Shown piece after piece: positions 33,234-41,602 of a stretch of 64,000 bases of DNA. Both the position numbers and the translations under genes were made by a program. How positions within the stretch are numbered: position 1 is the first letter of the stretch; each line of letters starts with the position of its first letter. The notes under the pieces are model-generated. The model was not told where the DNA came from. It saw only the letters and a program-made list of their open reading frames with translations, and ran no database searches. Source of the stretch: Pseudoalteromonas luteoviolacea S2607 (lineage in GTDB: Bacteria; Pseudomonadota; Gammaproteobacteria; Enterobacterales; Alteromonadaceae); assembly GCF_001625575.1 (NCBI RefSeq), contig NZ_AUXV01000073.1:269290-333289 (forward strand), read 5' to 3'.

Positions 33234-34673
33234 ATGTTTTCAGGTAGGCCTTTAGACAGTAACACTCAACAAGCTAAATATGTTCAACTTGCAAGCCAAA
33301 TTCGCGAAGCGATTCAGGCCGGTCAGTTAAAACCCGGTGATGAATTACCTTCCGCGCGTCAATTGGGGCTACTTTTCGAAGTTAATCGACACACTGTGAT
33401 GACCGCAATGCAAAATCTTGTGGCTGAAGGTTGGCTGCTTTCTCGGGTTAGAAAAGGCTATCAGGTAAATACGCAGCTCCCGATTGTTGACAGTGTGGGA
33501 ACTTTGCAGAAAACGGACGAGACTGGCCCAATTAAACCGCAGTTTGCATATACGGTGGGGCACGAAGATCTAACCCTTCCAACAAAATACAAATATAACT
33601 TCGCAGGAGGGTTACCTGATGTTGCGCTTTTCCCCTTCGACGAGTTCCGCCGCAGCATGAACCGAGTCTGTCGAAATGCCAGTGCAGCATCATTACACTA
33701 TCAAAATGTTGCCGGAGAACGGTCTTTGAGGACTCAATTGCAGCATTACTTACGCACTGCACGAGGCCTAACATGCGACGATATTTTAGTCTGTAATGGC
33801 TCTCAAGAAGCACTATTTCTTATCGGTCAGGCTTTTATTCAAGCGGGGCAGGGCGTTGCAATGGAAGCATTGGGCTATCCGCCAGCAAGAAAAGCATTTC
33901 AAGCAGCTGGTGCGCAAATTTTTGATCTCAAGCAAGATAAACATGGGCTTTGTGTTGACTCATTAGCACGTTGCCTCTCAACAAACAGCGTGAAACTGTT
34001 GTATTTAACACCGCTACATCAATACCCAACAACAGTCACTATGCCTGTGTCGCGGCGTATGGAAATTTATCGGTTATGTGTACAGCACGGGGTTTTCATT
34101 ATTGAAGATGATTACGACCATGAGTTTCATTACAGCTGCCCACCATTGCAGCCCATGGCTGCCAATGATCCAGCACAAATCGTCATTTACCTCGCCACCT
34201 TCTCCAAGATCATGTTTGCTGGTGCGCGTATGGGGTACGTCACTGCGTCTGAAGCGGTGCTTAAGCATCTCACAGCATTAAAGCAAATCGTAAATCACAA
34301 AAATGATGCGCTAATGCAGTTGGCAGTAGCTGATTGGATGGCCGCTGGGAATTTCGAGCGACACTTGAGGCGAATGACAAAATTATACAGACAGCGTTGT
34401 GATGTGATGGATCAATTGCTTCAGTACTATCAAAAGCAAGGGTTCGCTATTGAATATACTAAACCTCAAGGTGGCATGGCTTATTGGGTCGATTTAAAGC
34501 AAGACGTCTCTCAGTTACCTAAAAAACTATTACAAGCGGGGATTAATGCACATCCTGAGCAAAATTTTTGTCACAGCTCAAAAGCGCGTTATACGCATAT
34601 TCGTTTGGGGTTTGCGGGCCAAGCAGAACACGATATTGAAAATGGGTTAGCGGCTTTATTTGACTTGTTGTAG
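33234..34673 (+). CDS. MocR/PdxR-family regulator (GntR helix-turn-helix fused to aminotransferase fold)
   Basis: About 479 residues. The N-terminal winged helix (about 10-80: LKPGDELPSARQLGLLF, FEVNRHTVMTAMQ) is joined by a linker to a fold type I aminotransferase-like domain. In the latter the PLP lysine is present in ATFSKIMFAGARMGYV, and IIEDDYDHEF is the usual cofactor-contacting stretch. MocR proteins sense PLP or an amino-acid-PLP adduct. It is divergent from the GNAT-PaiB pair, which it likely regulates. The start at 33234 fits the family; an upstream in-frame codon at 33174 is less likely. Confidence 0.88.
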   Translation: MFSGRPLDSNTQQAKYVQLASQIREAIQAGQLKPGDELPSARQLGLLFEVNRHTVMTAMQNLVAEGWLLSRVRKGYQVNTQLPIVDSVGTLQKTDETGPIKPQFAYTVGHEDLTLPTKYKYNFAGGLPDVALFPFDEFRRSMNRVCRNASAASLHYQNVAGERSLRTQLQHYLRTARGLTCDDILVCNGSQEALFLIGQAFIQAGQGVAMEALGYPPARKAFQAAGAQIFDLKQDKHGLCVDSLARCLSTNSVKLLYLTPLHQYPTTVTMPVSRRMEIYRLCVQHGVFIIEDDYDHEFHYSCPPLQPMAANDPAQIVIYLATFSKIMFAGARMGYVTASEAVLKHLTALKQIVNHKNDALMQLAVADWMAAGNFERHLRRMTKLYRQRCDVMDQLLQYYQKQGFAIEYTKPQGGMAYWVDLKQDVSQLPKKLLQAGINAHPEQNFCHSSKARYTHIRLGFAGQAEHDIENGLAALFDLL

Positions 34674-34743
34674 AAAAACAAAAGAAAAAAGGCCCATGCC
34701 TAGGCCCATTATCGACGTATTGATTGCATGTTTTAAAAGGGAA

Positions 34744-34920
34744 TTACTTTGAGTCAGGGCACCATGCGAGTTTGCCATCTAGATTCGCGGTGTTGTACTT
34801 TTATTTGCCTTCTACCTAGCTACCATCTTCTTTTTGGTCAAGTGCAACAATAAATTGCTGTGCTTCGCTAGATATGCGCTCAAATTATATGAACCTGATA
34901 GAGTCCACTATAGGGTCAAA
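34744..34920 (-). pseudogene. Decayed gene fragment
   Basis: Reading the minus strand in one frame gives protein-like stretches (FERISSEAQQFIVALDQKED, then KYNTANLDGKLAWCPDSK) interrupted by three in-frame stop codons, one TAG plausibly derived from a TGG. No start codon or ribosome binding site is left. The parent family is not recognised. It lies in a 309-base gap between MocR and the phosphatase gene. Confidence 0.4.
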
Positions 34921-34934
34921 AGCGGTCGAGGTGT

Positions 34935-34965
34935 ATTACACTTTATTACACCAATAAAGTGTAAT
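34935..34965. repeat. Perfect 13-bp inverted repeat
   Basis: ATTACACTTTATT and AATAAAGTGTAAT around a 5-base loop. It is 18 bases beyond the stop codon of the minus-strand phosphatase gene. It has no T run, so it may be a terminator or a remnant of a mobile repeat. Confidence 0.55.
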
Positions 34966-34982
34966 GTACTGTTCTCGAGGTA

Positions 34983-35456
34983 CTATTTATCGGAGCTTTT
35001 TATCTCGAGTCGAGGTTCATCATCCACAAAGGTCACAATATACACTTTATGAAATTCATCTTCGTCAATTTCGACATCTCGGTTAGTCAGTAGCTTTACA
35101 AGTACAGGCGTTGTATTACTGTGACCTGCAACAACAACAGTGCCAGTTTTTTGCTTTAATTCTCTGGCAAAACCATCCAAGTTTCTGGCGTCATAAATAG
35201 AAACATGCGTGTCTATCATATCAGCCAAGGGTGCCAAGGTTGCCTTGGTACGATTATAGTTCGTCGCGTAGAGCTTGTTTGGCTCTAGTGGTAACATCAT
35301 TTGCGCAAAACGTTCGGCTCGCTCTATGCCCTTAGCAGTTAACGAGGGATCTATTCCCTTTTGTTTTTCGGCGTGGCGTATTAACACAATGTTGTCTGGC
35401 GTAGCCAGCACAGGCATCGATAGTACGCATAGGGCAATAAAAATTAGGGTACGCAT
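34983..35456 (-). CDS. Exported histidine phosphatase (phosphoglycerate mutase/SixA-like)
   Basis: A 157-residue protein with a signal peptide (cleavage near VLA-TP). The histidine phosphatase signature is IVLIRHAEK, whose histidine forms the phospho-intermediate, and the second catalytic histidine is in VVAGHSNTTP. The acid in SLTAKGIERAERF region is the usual contact. Being exported it acts in the periplasm, unlike SixA; the substrate is unknown. It is divergent from the efflux operon. Confidence 0.85.
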   Translation of the reverse strand: MRTLIFIALCVLSMPVLATPDNIVLIRHAEKQKGIDPSLTAKGIERAERFAQMMLPLEPNKLYATNYNRTKATLAPLADMIDTHVSIYDARNLDGFARELKQKTGTVVVAGHSNTTPVLVKLLTNRDVEIDEDEFHKVYIVTFVDDEPRLEIKSSDK

Positions 35457-35537
35457 AAATTTATCTCGTTGTAATTTTACCTCACTATAGCGTCTTATAC
35501 GTTTTCACGCACTCAAAATCACGCGTGTCCTTTCACC

Positions 35538-35575
35538 TGTCCGCAGCGGACACATTTTCTGTCCGCGGACAGAAA
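35538..35575. promoter_or_regulatory. Tandem palindromic activator sites (UAS) of efflux operon
   Basis: TGTCCGC-A-GCGGACA (35538-35552) and the perfect 20-bp palindrome TTTCTGTCCGCGGACAGAAA (35556-35575). They lie 85-105 bases before a sigma-54-like promoter, where NtrC-type activators bind. The NtrC-type regulator at 40226-41602 is the obvious candidate. Confidence 0.65.
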
Positions 35576-35623
35576 TATGACTCAATGAAATAATAAAATG
35601 CATTAAAAACAACTAGATAAAGT

Positions 35624-35639
35624 TGGCACAGTACTGGTA
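35624..35639 (+). promoter_or_regulatory. Sigma-54-like promoter of efflux operon
   Basis: TGGCACAGTACTGGTA matches TGGCAC-N5-TTGCA well at -24; at -12 the G is kept and C is replaced by T. The predicted start near 35650 gives a short leader before the ATG at 35677. Confidence 0.5.
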
Positions 35640-35676
35640 TTCCTTTATTTCAATATACCCAATTACAGGAAATACC

Positions 35677-36936
35677 ATGATAAAGGATACTCGCGGACAA
35701 GACGTTGTGGTTGAGACTCGACGTCCTATTTGGCGGCGCAAAAAAGCTTTAGGCTTGGGCGTAGGCATGTTACTGGTCGCGCTTGGATATGGCGCAATGA
35801 CACGGGCAACCGCGCAGTTGTCGGTGGCTAAGCAAGATTTAGATATTGCGAGAGTTGAACTAGGCACGCTTACACGAGAAGTCAGTGCAAATGGCAAAAT
35901 AGTCGCTGCTCACGCGCCAACGATATACAGCCCGGAAATAGGTGTTGCAACTTTACATGTTAAAGCTGGTGACCAAGTTGAAGTTGGCCAGTTAATTGTT
36001 GAACTCAGCTCTCCAGAGCTGAGTAATGAACTCAAACAGCAACAATCAGAGCTGACTCGACTAGAAGGGGAGTGGCAGAGGCAAAAGTTAGAGTCCCGTC
36101 GTCAAGACTTAGCCCTGACCAAATCACTGGACTTAGCGAATGTTTCTTTACAAGCCGCTGAACGTGAAAACCGCCGTGCTCAGCTGTCCATCAAAGCTAG
36201 TTTGATCAGCCAAATAGATCTTGAACAAGCGGAGGATGAGTATGCGCGTGCAAAGCTAAACTACGCTCATGCTCAACAAGAAGCAGCGCTTGGACGGGAC
36301 ACTTTAAAATTTGAGTTATCCTCTGCTAAAAACCGTTATGAAAGACAAATACTTGTAGTCGAAGAAATTCAACGCCGAGTAAACAACCTTGAAATTAGAG
36401 CATCGGTTGATGGGATTGTTGGCAACTTATTGGTGCAAAACAAGGCCGCAGTTTCTCAAAATGAAGCCTTAATGCGTCTCGTTGATTTATCCGCGTATGA
36501 AGTTGAGCTGCAAGTTCCAGAAAGTTACGCCAATGAACTGGGACTTGCGATGCAAGTTGTTATGAGAGTGGGGGCGCAAGAATTGATTGGTGAGCTCAGT
36601 GCGATTTCACCTGAAGTAAATAATCGAGAGGTTACGACCCGCGTTAAGTTCAGGCGTCAAGATATCTCTGGTATTCGTCAAAACCAACGTGTGCTCGCAC
36701 GTATTCAATTAGAAAACAAAGAAAACGTATTAAAAGTTAAGCGCGGACCATTTTTGAATGTAGGTGGGCACTTCGCCTATCGAATTCAAGACAATATGGC
36801 ACAAAGAGTGTCGATTAAAGTGGGCTCAAGCAGTTTAAAAGACATTGAAGTAAAAGCTGGGTTAAGAGAGGGTGACGAAATCATCGTCTCTGGATATGAT
36901 GCGTTTACCCAAGCAGATTCAGTGCTCATTAGATAA
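35677..36936 (+). CDS. Membrane-fusion (HlyD/MacA-like) adaptor of ABC exporter
   Basis: A 419-residue periplasmic adaptor anchored by one N-terminal helix (about 25-42). It has a biotinyl-lipoyl half motif (IGVATLHVKAGDQVEVGQLIVEL), a long alpha-helical hairpin (about 115-235) with many Gln, Glu and Arg, then the second lipoyl half (EIRASVDGIVGNLLVQ) and beta-barrel and membrane-proximal domains. It links the inner-membrane permease to an outer-membrane channel such as TolC, which is not encoded here. The start at 35677 is preceded by ACAGGA; an upstream in-frame start at 35623 would fall inside the promoter. First gene of the operon. Confidence 0.87.
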   Translation: MIKDTRGQDVVVETRRPIWRRKKALGLGVGMLLVALGYGAMTRATAQLSVAKQDLDIARVELGTLTREVSANGKIVAAHAPTIYSPEIGVATLHVKAGDQVEVGQLIVELSSPELSNELKQQQSELTRLEGEWQRQKLESRRQDLALTKSLDLANVSLQAAERENRRAQLSIKASLISQIDLEQAEDEYARAKLNYAHAQQEAALGRDTLKFELSSAKNRYERQILVVEEIQRRVNNLEIRASVDGIVGNLLVQNKAAVSQNEALMRLVDLSAYEVELQVPESYANELGLAMQVVMRVGAQELIGELSAISPEVNNREVTTRVKFRRQDISGIRQNQRVLARIQLENKENVLKVKRGPFLNVGGHFAYRIQDNMAQRVSIKVGSSSLKDIEVKAGLREGDEIIVSGYDAFTQADSVLIR

Positions 36937-36954
36937 TAAAAAAGGACAATCATT

Positions 36955-37677
36955 ATGTTGAACATGCAAAATATTGGCAAATTGTACCAAACAGAAATGG
37001 TGCAAACACAAGCACTGAGAGAGTTTAATTTAACCGTCAATGAAGGTGAGTTTATTGCTGTAACTGGGCCATCAGGCTCTGGTAAAACGACGTTTTTAAA
37101 TATTGCAGGGTTGTTAGAGCCATATTCGTCAGGCCAGTATATGTTAGATGGTATCGATGTGGGAAAGCTCAACGACAATCAGCGTTCGGATCTGCGTAAT
37201 CAAAAAATTGGATTTATATTTCAAGGCTTCAACCTGATACCAGACTTAAACTTATTCGAAAACATAGAGGTACCGCTGCGATATCGAGGTATAAAAGCCA
37301 AGGAACGAAAAAGACGTGTTGAGCACTGCCTTGAGCAGGTTGGGTTAGCTGGGCGAGCCAGACACTTGCCGCAGCAGTTATCTGGTGGCCAGCAGCAACG
37401 TGTTGCGATTGCACGCGCTTTGGCAGGAGAGCCCAGGTTTCTGCTTGCTGATGAACCAACTGGTAACCTCGACAGTTTAATGGCAAGGCAAGTCATGACA
37501 CTGCTTGAAGAGCTAAACCGCGCTGGCACAACCATCGTGATGGTGACGCATGACCCTGAACTGGCCAGAAGAACGCCGCGTAATATTCAAATCGTTGATG
37601 GCCAAGTTGCTGACTTTACTTTGTATCAAGGGACTCAAACGCCTCATGTTAATTCACAAAAATCTGTGGAGGTTTAG
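36955..37677 (+). CDS. ABC exporter ATPase (MacB/LolD type)
   Basis: A 240-residue ATP-binding subunit with Walker A GPSGSGKTT, Q-loop in FIFQGFNLIPDL, signature LSGGQQQR, Walker B FLLADEPTGNLD and H-loop VMVTHD. The FNL segment after the Q-loop and the overall size are those of the LolD/MacB/FtsE class, which powers mechanotransmission by non-transporting permeases. Located between the adaptor and two permeases; the permease ATG follows the stop after one base. Confidence 0.92.
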   Translation: MLNMQNIGKLYQTEMVQTQALREFNLTVNEGEFIAVTGPSGSGKTTFLNIAGLLEPYSSGQYMLDGIDVGKLNDNQRSDLRNQKIGFIFQGFNLIPDLNLFENIEVPLRYRGIKAKERKRRVEHCLEQVGLAGRARHLPQQLSGGQQQRVAIARALAGEPRFLLADEPTGNLDSLMARQVMTLLEELNRAGTTIVMVTHDPELARRTPRNIQIVDGQVADFTLYQGTQTPHVNSQKSVEV

Positions 37678-37678
37678 C

Positions 37679-38992
37679 ATGTTGTGGCACTATTTTGATC
37701 TAGCATGGAGAAACATCAAGCTCACACCTTTTATCAGTCTGCTGATGATTATTGCAATCGGAATTGGTATTGGGGTTACGATGACGTCGTTGTCTGTGTA
37801 TCACATGATGAGTGCAGATCCGATCCCGCAAAAAAGTAAGCAGTTATTTGCGGTGCAATTACAGACCATGGATGACGGACAAACTTGGAATACATCTGAC
37901 GATGTACCTACTCAGCTGACCTATGTAGATGCTAAGTATTTGATGGAAAACTCCCCTGTGGCCAAGCGGGCGGCCATGATGAAATCAGGTGCCGCCGTTC
38001 ATTTAGGTAAGCCAGACAGTACGCCGTTTATTCAAGATGTGCGCATCACAGGTCGAGATTTCTTCTCCTTGTTTGGTTTGTCGTTTTTACACGGAGAAGT
38101 TTGGACTCAAGCACAAAGTGAACAAGCCGCGCCAGTTGCTGTCATTAGCGAAGATTTGGCTGAGCGGTTATTCCAACGCACGGACGTACTTGGAGAGTCA
38201 ATTTACTTAGATGAACGTAGCTATGAAGTGATTGGTGTAACCCAATTTTGGCAGCCCTCACTGAAGTTTTATGATGTAAACAATGGTCCGTTTCAACGAG
38301 CAGAACACATATTCATTCCGTTTAGCCATATTGAAGCCTATCAACTTCATAGCTGGGGTAACACCAATGCGTGGAAAAATGAAGAAACGCGCTCGTATGC
38401 ACAATTCCTTAATTCTGAAATGATTTGGCTGCAGTTTTGGGTAGAGATAAATTCCCCATCGCAACTAAAAAACTACCAACAATTTTTAATGGATCACATG
38501 CTTGAACAGCAAAAGCTGGGGCGCTTCAATCGCAAGCAACTAGATTACAATCTTAAAAATGTTAGTGAGTGGCTTGGCTACAATCAAGTCGTTGATCCAG
38601 ATAATAAGATTTTGGTTGGCCTAAGTTTTATGTTTTTAGCGGTATGTTTGGCGAATATATTAGGTATGTTGTTGGCTAAATTTTTGAAACGTGCACCAGA
38701 TGCAGGTGTTCGACGTGCGCTAGGGGCAAGTAAAAGGCAGATTTTTTATCAACATTTAGTTGAAGTTGCACTCCTCGGGTTTTTGGGCAGCTTAGTGGGG
38801 ATCTTACTTGCGCAACTAGGTCTTATTGGGATCCGAGAAACCATGTCGATTTACGTGGGGATTGCGAAAATGGATTGGATGATGCTACTCATCTCTCCTG
38901 TCATAGCCATCTTTGCATGCATGCTGGCGGGTTTGTTTCCAGCTTGGGTGGTCTGCAAAACCTCACCTGCAACCCATTTAAAAGTTCAATAA
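37679..38992 (+). CDS. MacB-type ABC permease 1
   Basis: A 437-residue permease: one N-terminal helix (about 18-42), a periplasmic MacB_PCD domain of about 270 residues, then three C-terminal helices of an FtsX domain (about 320-425) with the conserved GVRRALGASKRQIF cytoplasmic motif. GGAGG before the ATG at 37679 sets the start. Together with permease 2 it forms a heterodimer, since each gene encodes a four-helix half. Confidence 0.88.
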   Translation: MLWHYFDLAWRNIKLTPFISLLMIIAIGIGIGVTMTSLSVYHMMSADPIPQKSKQLFAVQLQTMDDGQTWNTSDDVPTQLTYVDAKYLMENSPVAKRAAMMKSGAAVHLGKPDSTPFIQDVRITGRDFFSLFGLSFLHGEVWTQAQSEQAAPVAVISEDLAERLFQRTDVLGESIYLDERSYEVIGVTQFWQPSLKFYDVNNGPFQRAEHIFIPFSHIEAYQLHSWGNTNAWKNEETRSYAQFLNSEMIWLQFWVEINSPSQLKNYQQFLMDHMLEQQKLGRFNRKQLDYNLKNVSEWLGYNQVVDPDNKILVGLSFMFLAVCLANILGMLLAKFLKRAPDAGVRRALGASKRQIFYQHLVEVALLGFLGSLVGILLAQLGLIGIRETMSIYVGIAKMDWMMLLISPVIAIFACMLAGLFPAWVVCKTSPATHLKVQ

Positions 38993-39005
38993 GGGAGTGC
39001 TGAGA

Positions 39006-40208
39006 ATGTTAGAAATTAAACCTATTATCAATACCTTGATGCGCTCTAAAGCGGGTGCTTTACTGCTGATTTTACAAATTGCCATTACTTTGGCCATTGT
39101 AAGCAATGCGATATCTATTGTGTCAGACAGAGTTGATAAGCTTAGTGAAGATACCGGTTATGATGAGCAAGGGATCATTGCTTTTACAGTGCTGACTTAC
39201 AATAGAAATATTGACCGGGCGAAGCAATTTAAAGAAGACATGGCCAAGTTAAAAGAAATTGATGGAGTCATCGAGGCCATGACTGTGAGTTCAATTCCAT
39301 TGTCGAGTAGTGGTGGGTCTTGGATCATCAGTGATGAACCGGATGAAATGCAAGGGAAGCGCGTGGACAGCGGTTATATTCAAGCAAATCATAGAGTGGT
39401 AAATGCGTTTGGCCTCAAAGTGAGTGAGGGGAGAGATTTTGAGCCTCAGGACGAAAGTGATGGAACCGATAGCCAATTTCCTTCTGTGACAATTGTAAGT
39501 CGTGCGGTGGCAAACAAACTGTTTGGTGAAGGTCGGGGCCTCAATGAGTTTGTTTATAGTGGCGATAATATGATGAAGATTGTTGGCATTGTAGAAACCA
39601 TGAAAAGCCAGTGGCCTGACTCTAAAATGGGTGACAATGTCATGCTCATTCCAAGAGAAAGAAGCAGCATGTATCAGCGTGTTATTGTAAAAACAGAGCC
39701 AAATCAACGAGCAAGAGTCATGAAGTTGATTGAGCCTTTACTGTTAGAAAATGAGCGCCAACGCGTAATTATTGATATCAAAGGGCTTGATGAAGCAAAG
39801 GCACAAACCTATCAACGCGATACGCTGATGATAAGAATGCTGGTGGCGCTGATTGTATTCTTAGTGATTATTACTGCTTTGGGCATTTTTGGGTTAACCC
39901 ATTTCAACATTAGCAAGCGGACTAAGCAGATTGGTACACGTCGTGCCTTAGGGGCAAGAAAGTCAGCCATCTTCAGCTACTTTCTAGTCGAAAACACCTT
40001 GGTGACGTTATTTGGTGTCATGGCAGGTTCTATCGCAGCGTTGTATTTAGGTGGGCAATTGATGGCCTTATACAACATCCCAGCATTGGATTGGTCAATC
40101 GTACTTTATACCGGCGTTGCGATGTTAGGTATGAGCTTAGTGTCTGTATATCAACCAGCTAAGCGGGCCGCCAATATTTCACCCAGTATAGCTACTCGCA
40201 GTATTTAA
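39006..40208 (+). CDS. MacB-type ABC permease 2
   Basis: About 400 residues with the same plan as permease 1: N-terminal helix (about 15-38), periplasmic domain, three C-terminal helices and the motif IGTRRALGARKSAIF. GGGAG lies eight bases before the ATG at 39006. The paired permeases differ in sequence, implying an obligate heterodimer. No ATPase is fused, unlike MacB itself. Exports or senses an unknown substrate, perhaps a peptide. Confidence 0.88.
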   Translation: MLEIKPIINTLMRSKAGALLLILQIAITLAIVSNAISIVSDRVDKLSEDTGYDEQGIIAFTVLTYNRNIDRAKQFKEDMAKLKEIDGVIEAMTVSSIPLSSSGGSWIISDEPDEMQGKRVDSGYIQANHRVVNAFGLKVSEGRDFEPQDESDGTDSQFPSVTIVSRAVANKLFGEGRGLNEFVYSGDNMMKIVGIVETMKSQWPDSKMGDNVMLIPRERSSMYQRVIVKTEPNQRARVMKLIEPLLLENERQRVIIDIKGLDEAKAQTYQRDTLMIRMLVALIVFLVIITALGIFGLTHFNISKRTKQIGTRRALGARKSAIFSYFLVENTLVTLFGVMAGSIAALYLGGQLMALYNIPALDWSIVLYTGVAMLGMSLVSVYQPAKRAANISPSIATRSI

Positions 40209-40223
40209 TCAGAGGAAACAAGA

Positions 40224-40253
40224 TTATGTTACACTCGAGTGGGTGTAACATAA
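40224..40253 (+). promoter_or_regulatory. Hairpin spanning start codons of the NtrC-type regulator
   Basis: An 11-bp inverted repeat (TTATGTTACAC / GTGTAACATAA) with an 8-base loop. Each arm contains or touches an in-frame ATG (40226 and 40253). It could limit translation of the regulator relative to the transporter genes, or act as an operator. Confidence 0.5.
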
Positions 40254-41602
40254 TGAATAATAAACACATGGATAAAATACTTATTGTCGACGACAATCAG
40301 GCAGTTCTACAATCATTATCTCTTCTTTTTGAATTGCATGACTATGAAGTCGTAGTCGCGAGCAGCCCGTTTGAAGCCGAGCAGGTGGTGCGATATCAGC
40401 GCGTTGAATTAGTAATTCAGGATATGAACTTTACGGCAGATACCACCTCCGGTGAAGAGGGCAAAGTTTTATTCCACAAACTACGTGAATTGTCGCCAAA
40501 TTTACCAATCATTTTGCTCACGGCTTGGACTGAGCTTGAAATGGCTATTTCTTTGGTTAAGGCTGGAGCCGCTGATTATTTAGCAAAACCTTGGGATGAT
40601 GACAAACTTTTAGTATCTGTTGCTAACTTAATTGCGCTCGGTAAGGCTAGTTCGGATAGCCAGCAACTACACAGGCAGCAAGTAGAGCGAGAAAACTATC
40701 ACGCAGATGCCGAACTGGCTGGCCTCATTTATGAGAGTGTTGCGATGCAGCGAGCTGTAGAAATGGCACTACAGGTCGCAAAGTCAGATGTATCTGTTTT
40801 GATCACTGGTGCAAACGGTAGCGGCAAAGAAAAAATAGCGCAGATCATTCAGGCAAATTCTAAGCTCGCTAATCGACCGTTTATTAAGGTCAATGCAGGT
40901 GCATTGCCTGATAATCTAATCGAGGCAGAGTTGTTTGGTGCAGAGGCCGGCGCCTACACTGGGGCAAACAAAAAGCGCGTAGGGCGGTTCGAGGCGGCAG
41001 ATGGCGGCACACTGTTTTTGGATGAAATCGGTAATCTCCCATTATCTGGGCAAATGAAATTACTCAGAGTGTTACAAACAGGAGAGTTTGAACGCCTAGG
41101 TTCTGTTGAAACACAAAAAGTAAATGTTAGAGTGATTTCTGCGACAAATGCGAATTTACTGAATGATGTTGCGACGGGGAAATTTAGAGAAGACCTTTTT
41201 TACCGTCTCAATGTGATAGAAATAAACTTGCCAAGTTTGGCTCAGCGTACAGACGATATTTTACCGCTGGTGAGACATTTTTTGCCCGGTCGCCAAATAA
41301 GCCTGGAGGCCGAGAGAGCATTGTGTGCACACAGTTGGCCTGGCAATGTGCGAGAACTTGAAAATGCCTGCAAACGAGCTGGCGTGTTGAAACCGCAAGG
41401 AGAGCTCATCGCGCAAGATTTTGGCTTGCTGGATAACGCGATCCCAACATCGAATAAACTACAAGCCACAGAGCCGACAAAGCTAGAATTACAACAAGCG
41501 ATGCATCAATGCCAAGGCGTCATCGCTAAGGTTGCGCGTCAGTTTGGGATGAGTCGTCAAGCCCTCTATCGCAGACTACAAAAACACGGAATTGAGTATT
41601 AA
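40226..41602 (+). CDS. Sigma-54-dependent NtrC-type response regulator
   Basis: A receiver (about 17-135; acceptor Asp66 in LVIQDMNF, lysine in LAKPW), AAA+ domain (about 160-385) and C-terminal Fis-type helix-turn-helix (VARQFGMSRQALYRRLQ). The sigma-54 contact loop reads GAYTGA, a functional variant of GAFTGA, and the Walker A is TGANGSGKE, slightly degenerate. The receiver has a longer loop after the acceptor (TADTTSGEEG) than usual. AGAGGA before 40226 supports this start; a second ATG at 40253 is possible. It directly follows the efflux genes and precedes its kinase. Confidence 0.9.
   Translation: MLHSSGCNIMNNKHMDKILIVDDNQAVLQSLSLLFELHDYEVVVASSPFEAEQVVRYQRVELVIQDMNFTADTTSGEEGKVLFHKLRELSPNLPIILLTAWTELEMAISLVKAGAADYLAKPWDDDKLLVSVANLIALGKASSDSQQLHRQQVERENYHADAELAGLIYESVAMQRAVEMALQVAKSDVSVLITGANGSGKEKIAQIIQANSKLANRPFIKVNAGALPDNLIEAELFGAEAGAYTGANKKRVGRFEAADGGTLFLDEIGNLPLSGQMKLLRVLQTGEFERLGSVETQKVNVRVISATNANLLNDVATGKFREDLFYRLNVIEINLPSLAQRTDDILPLVRHFLPGRQISLEAERALCAHSWPGNVRELENACKRAGVLKPQGELIAQDFGLLDNAIPTSNKLQATEPTKLELQQAMHQCQGVIAKVARQFGMSRQALYRRLQKHGIEY

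Noticed and set aside
40224..40253. Hairpin as an intrinsic terminator between transporter and two-component genes
   Set aside because: It has no T run and includes the start codons, so a translational or operator role is more likely.
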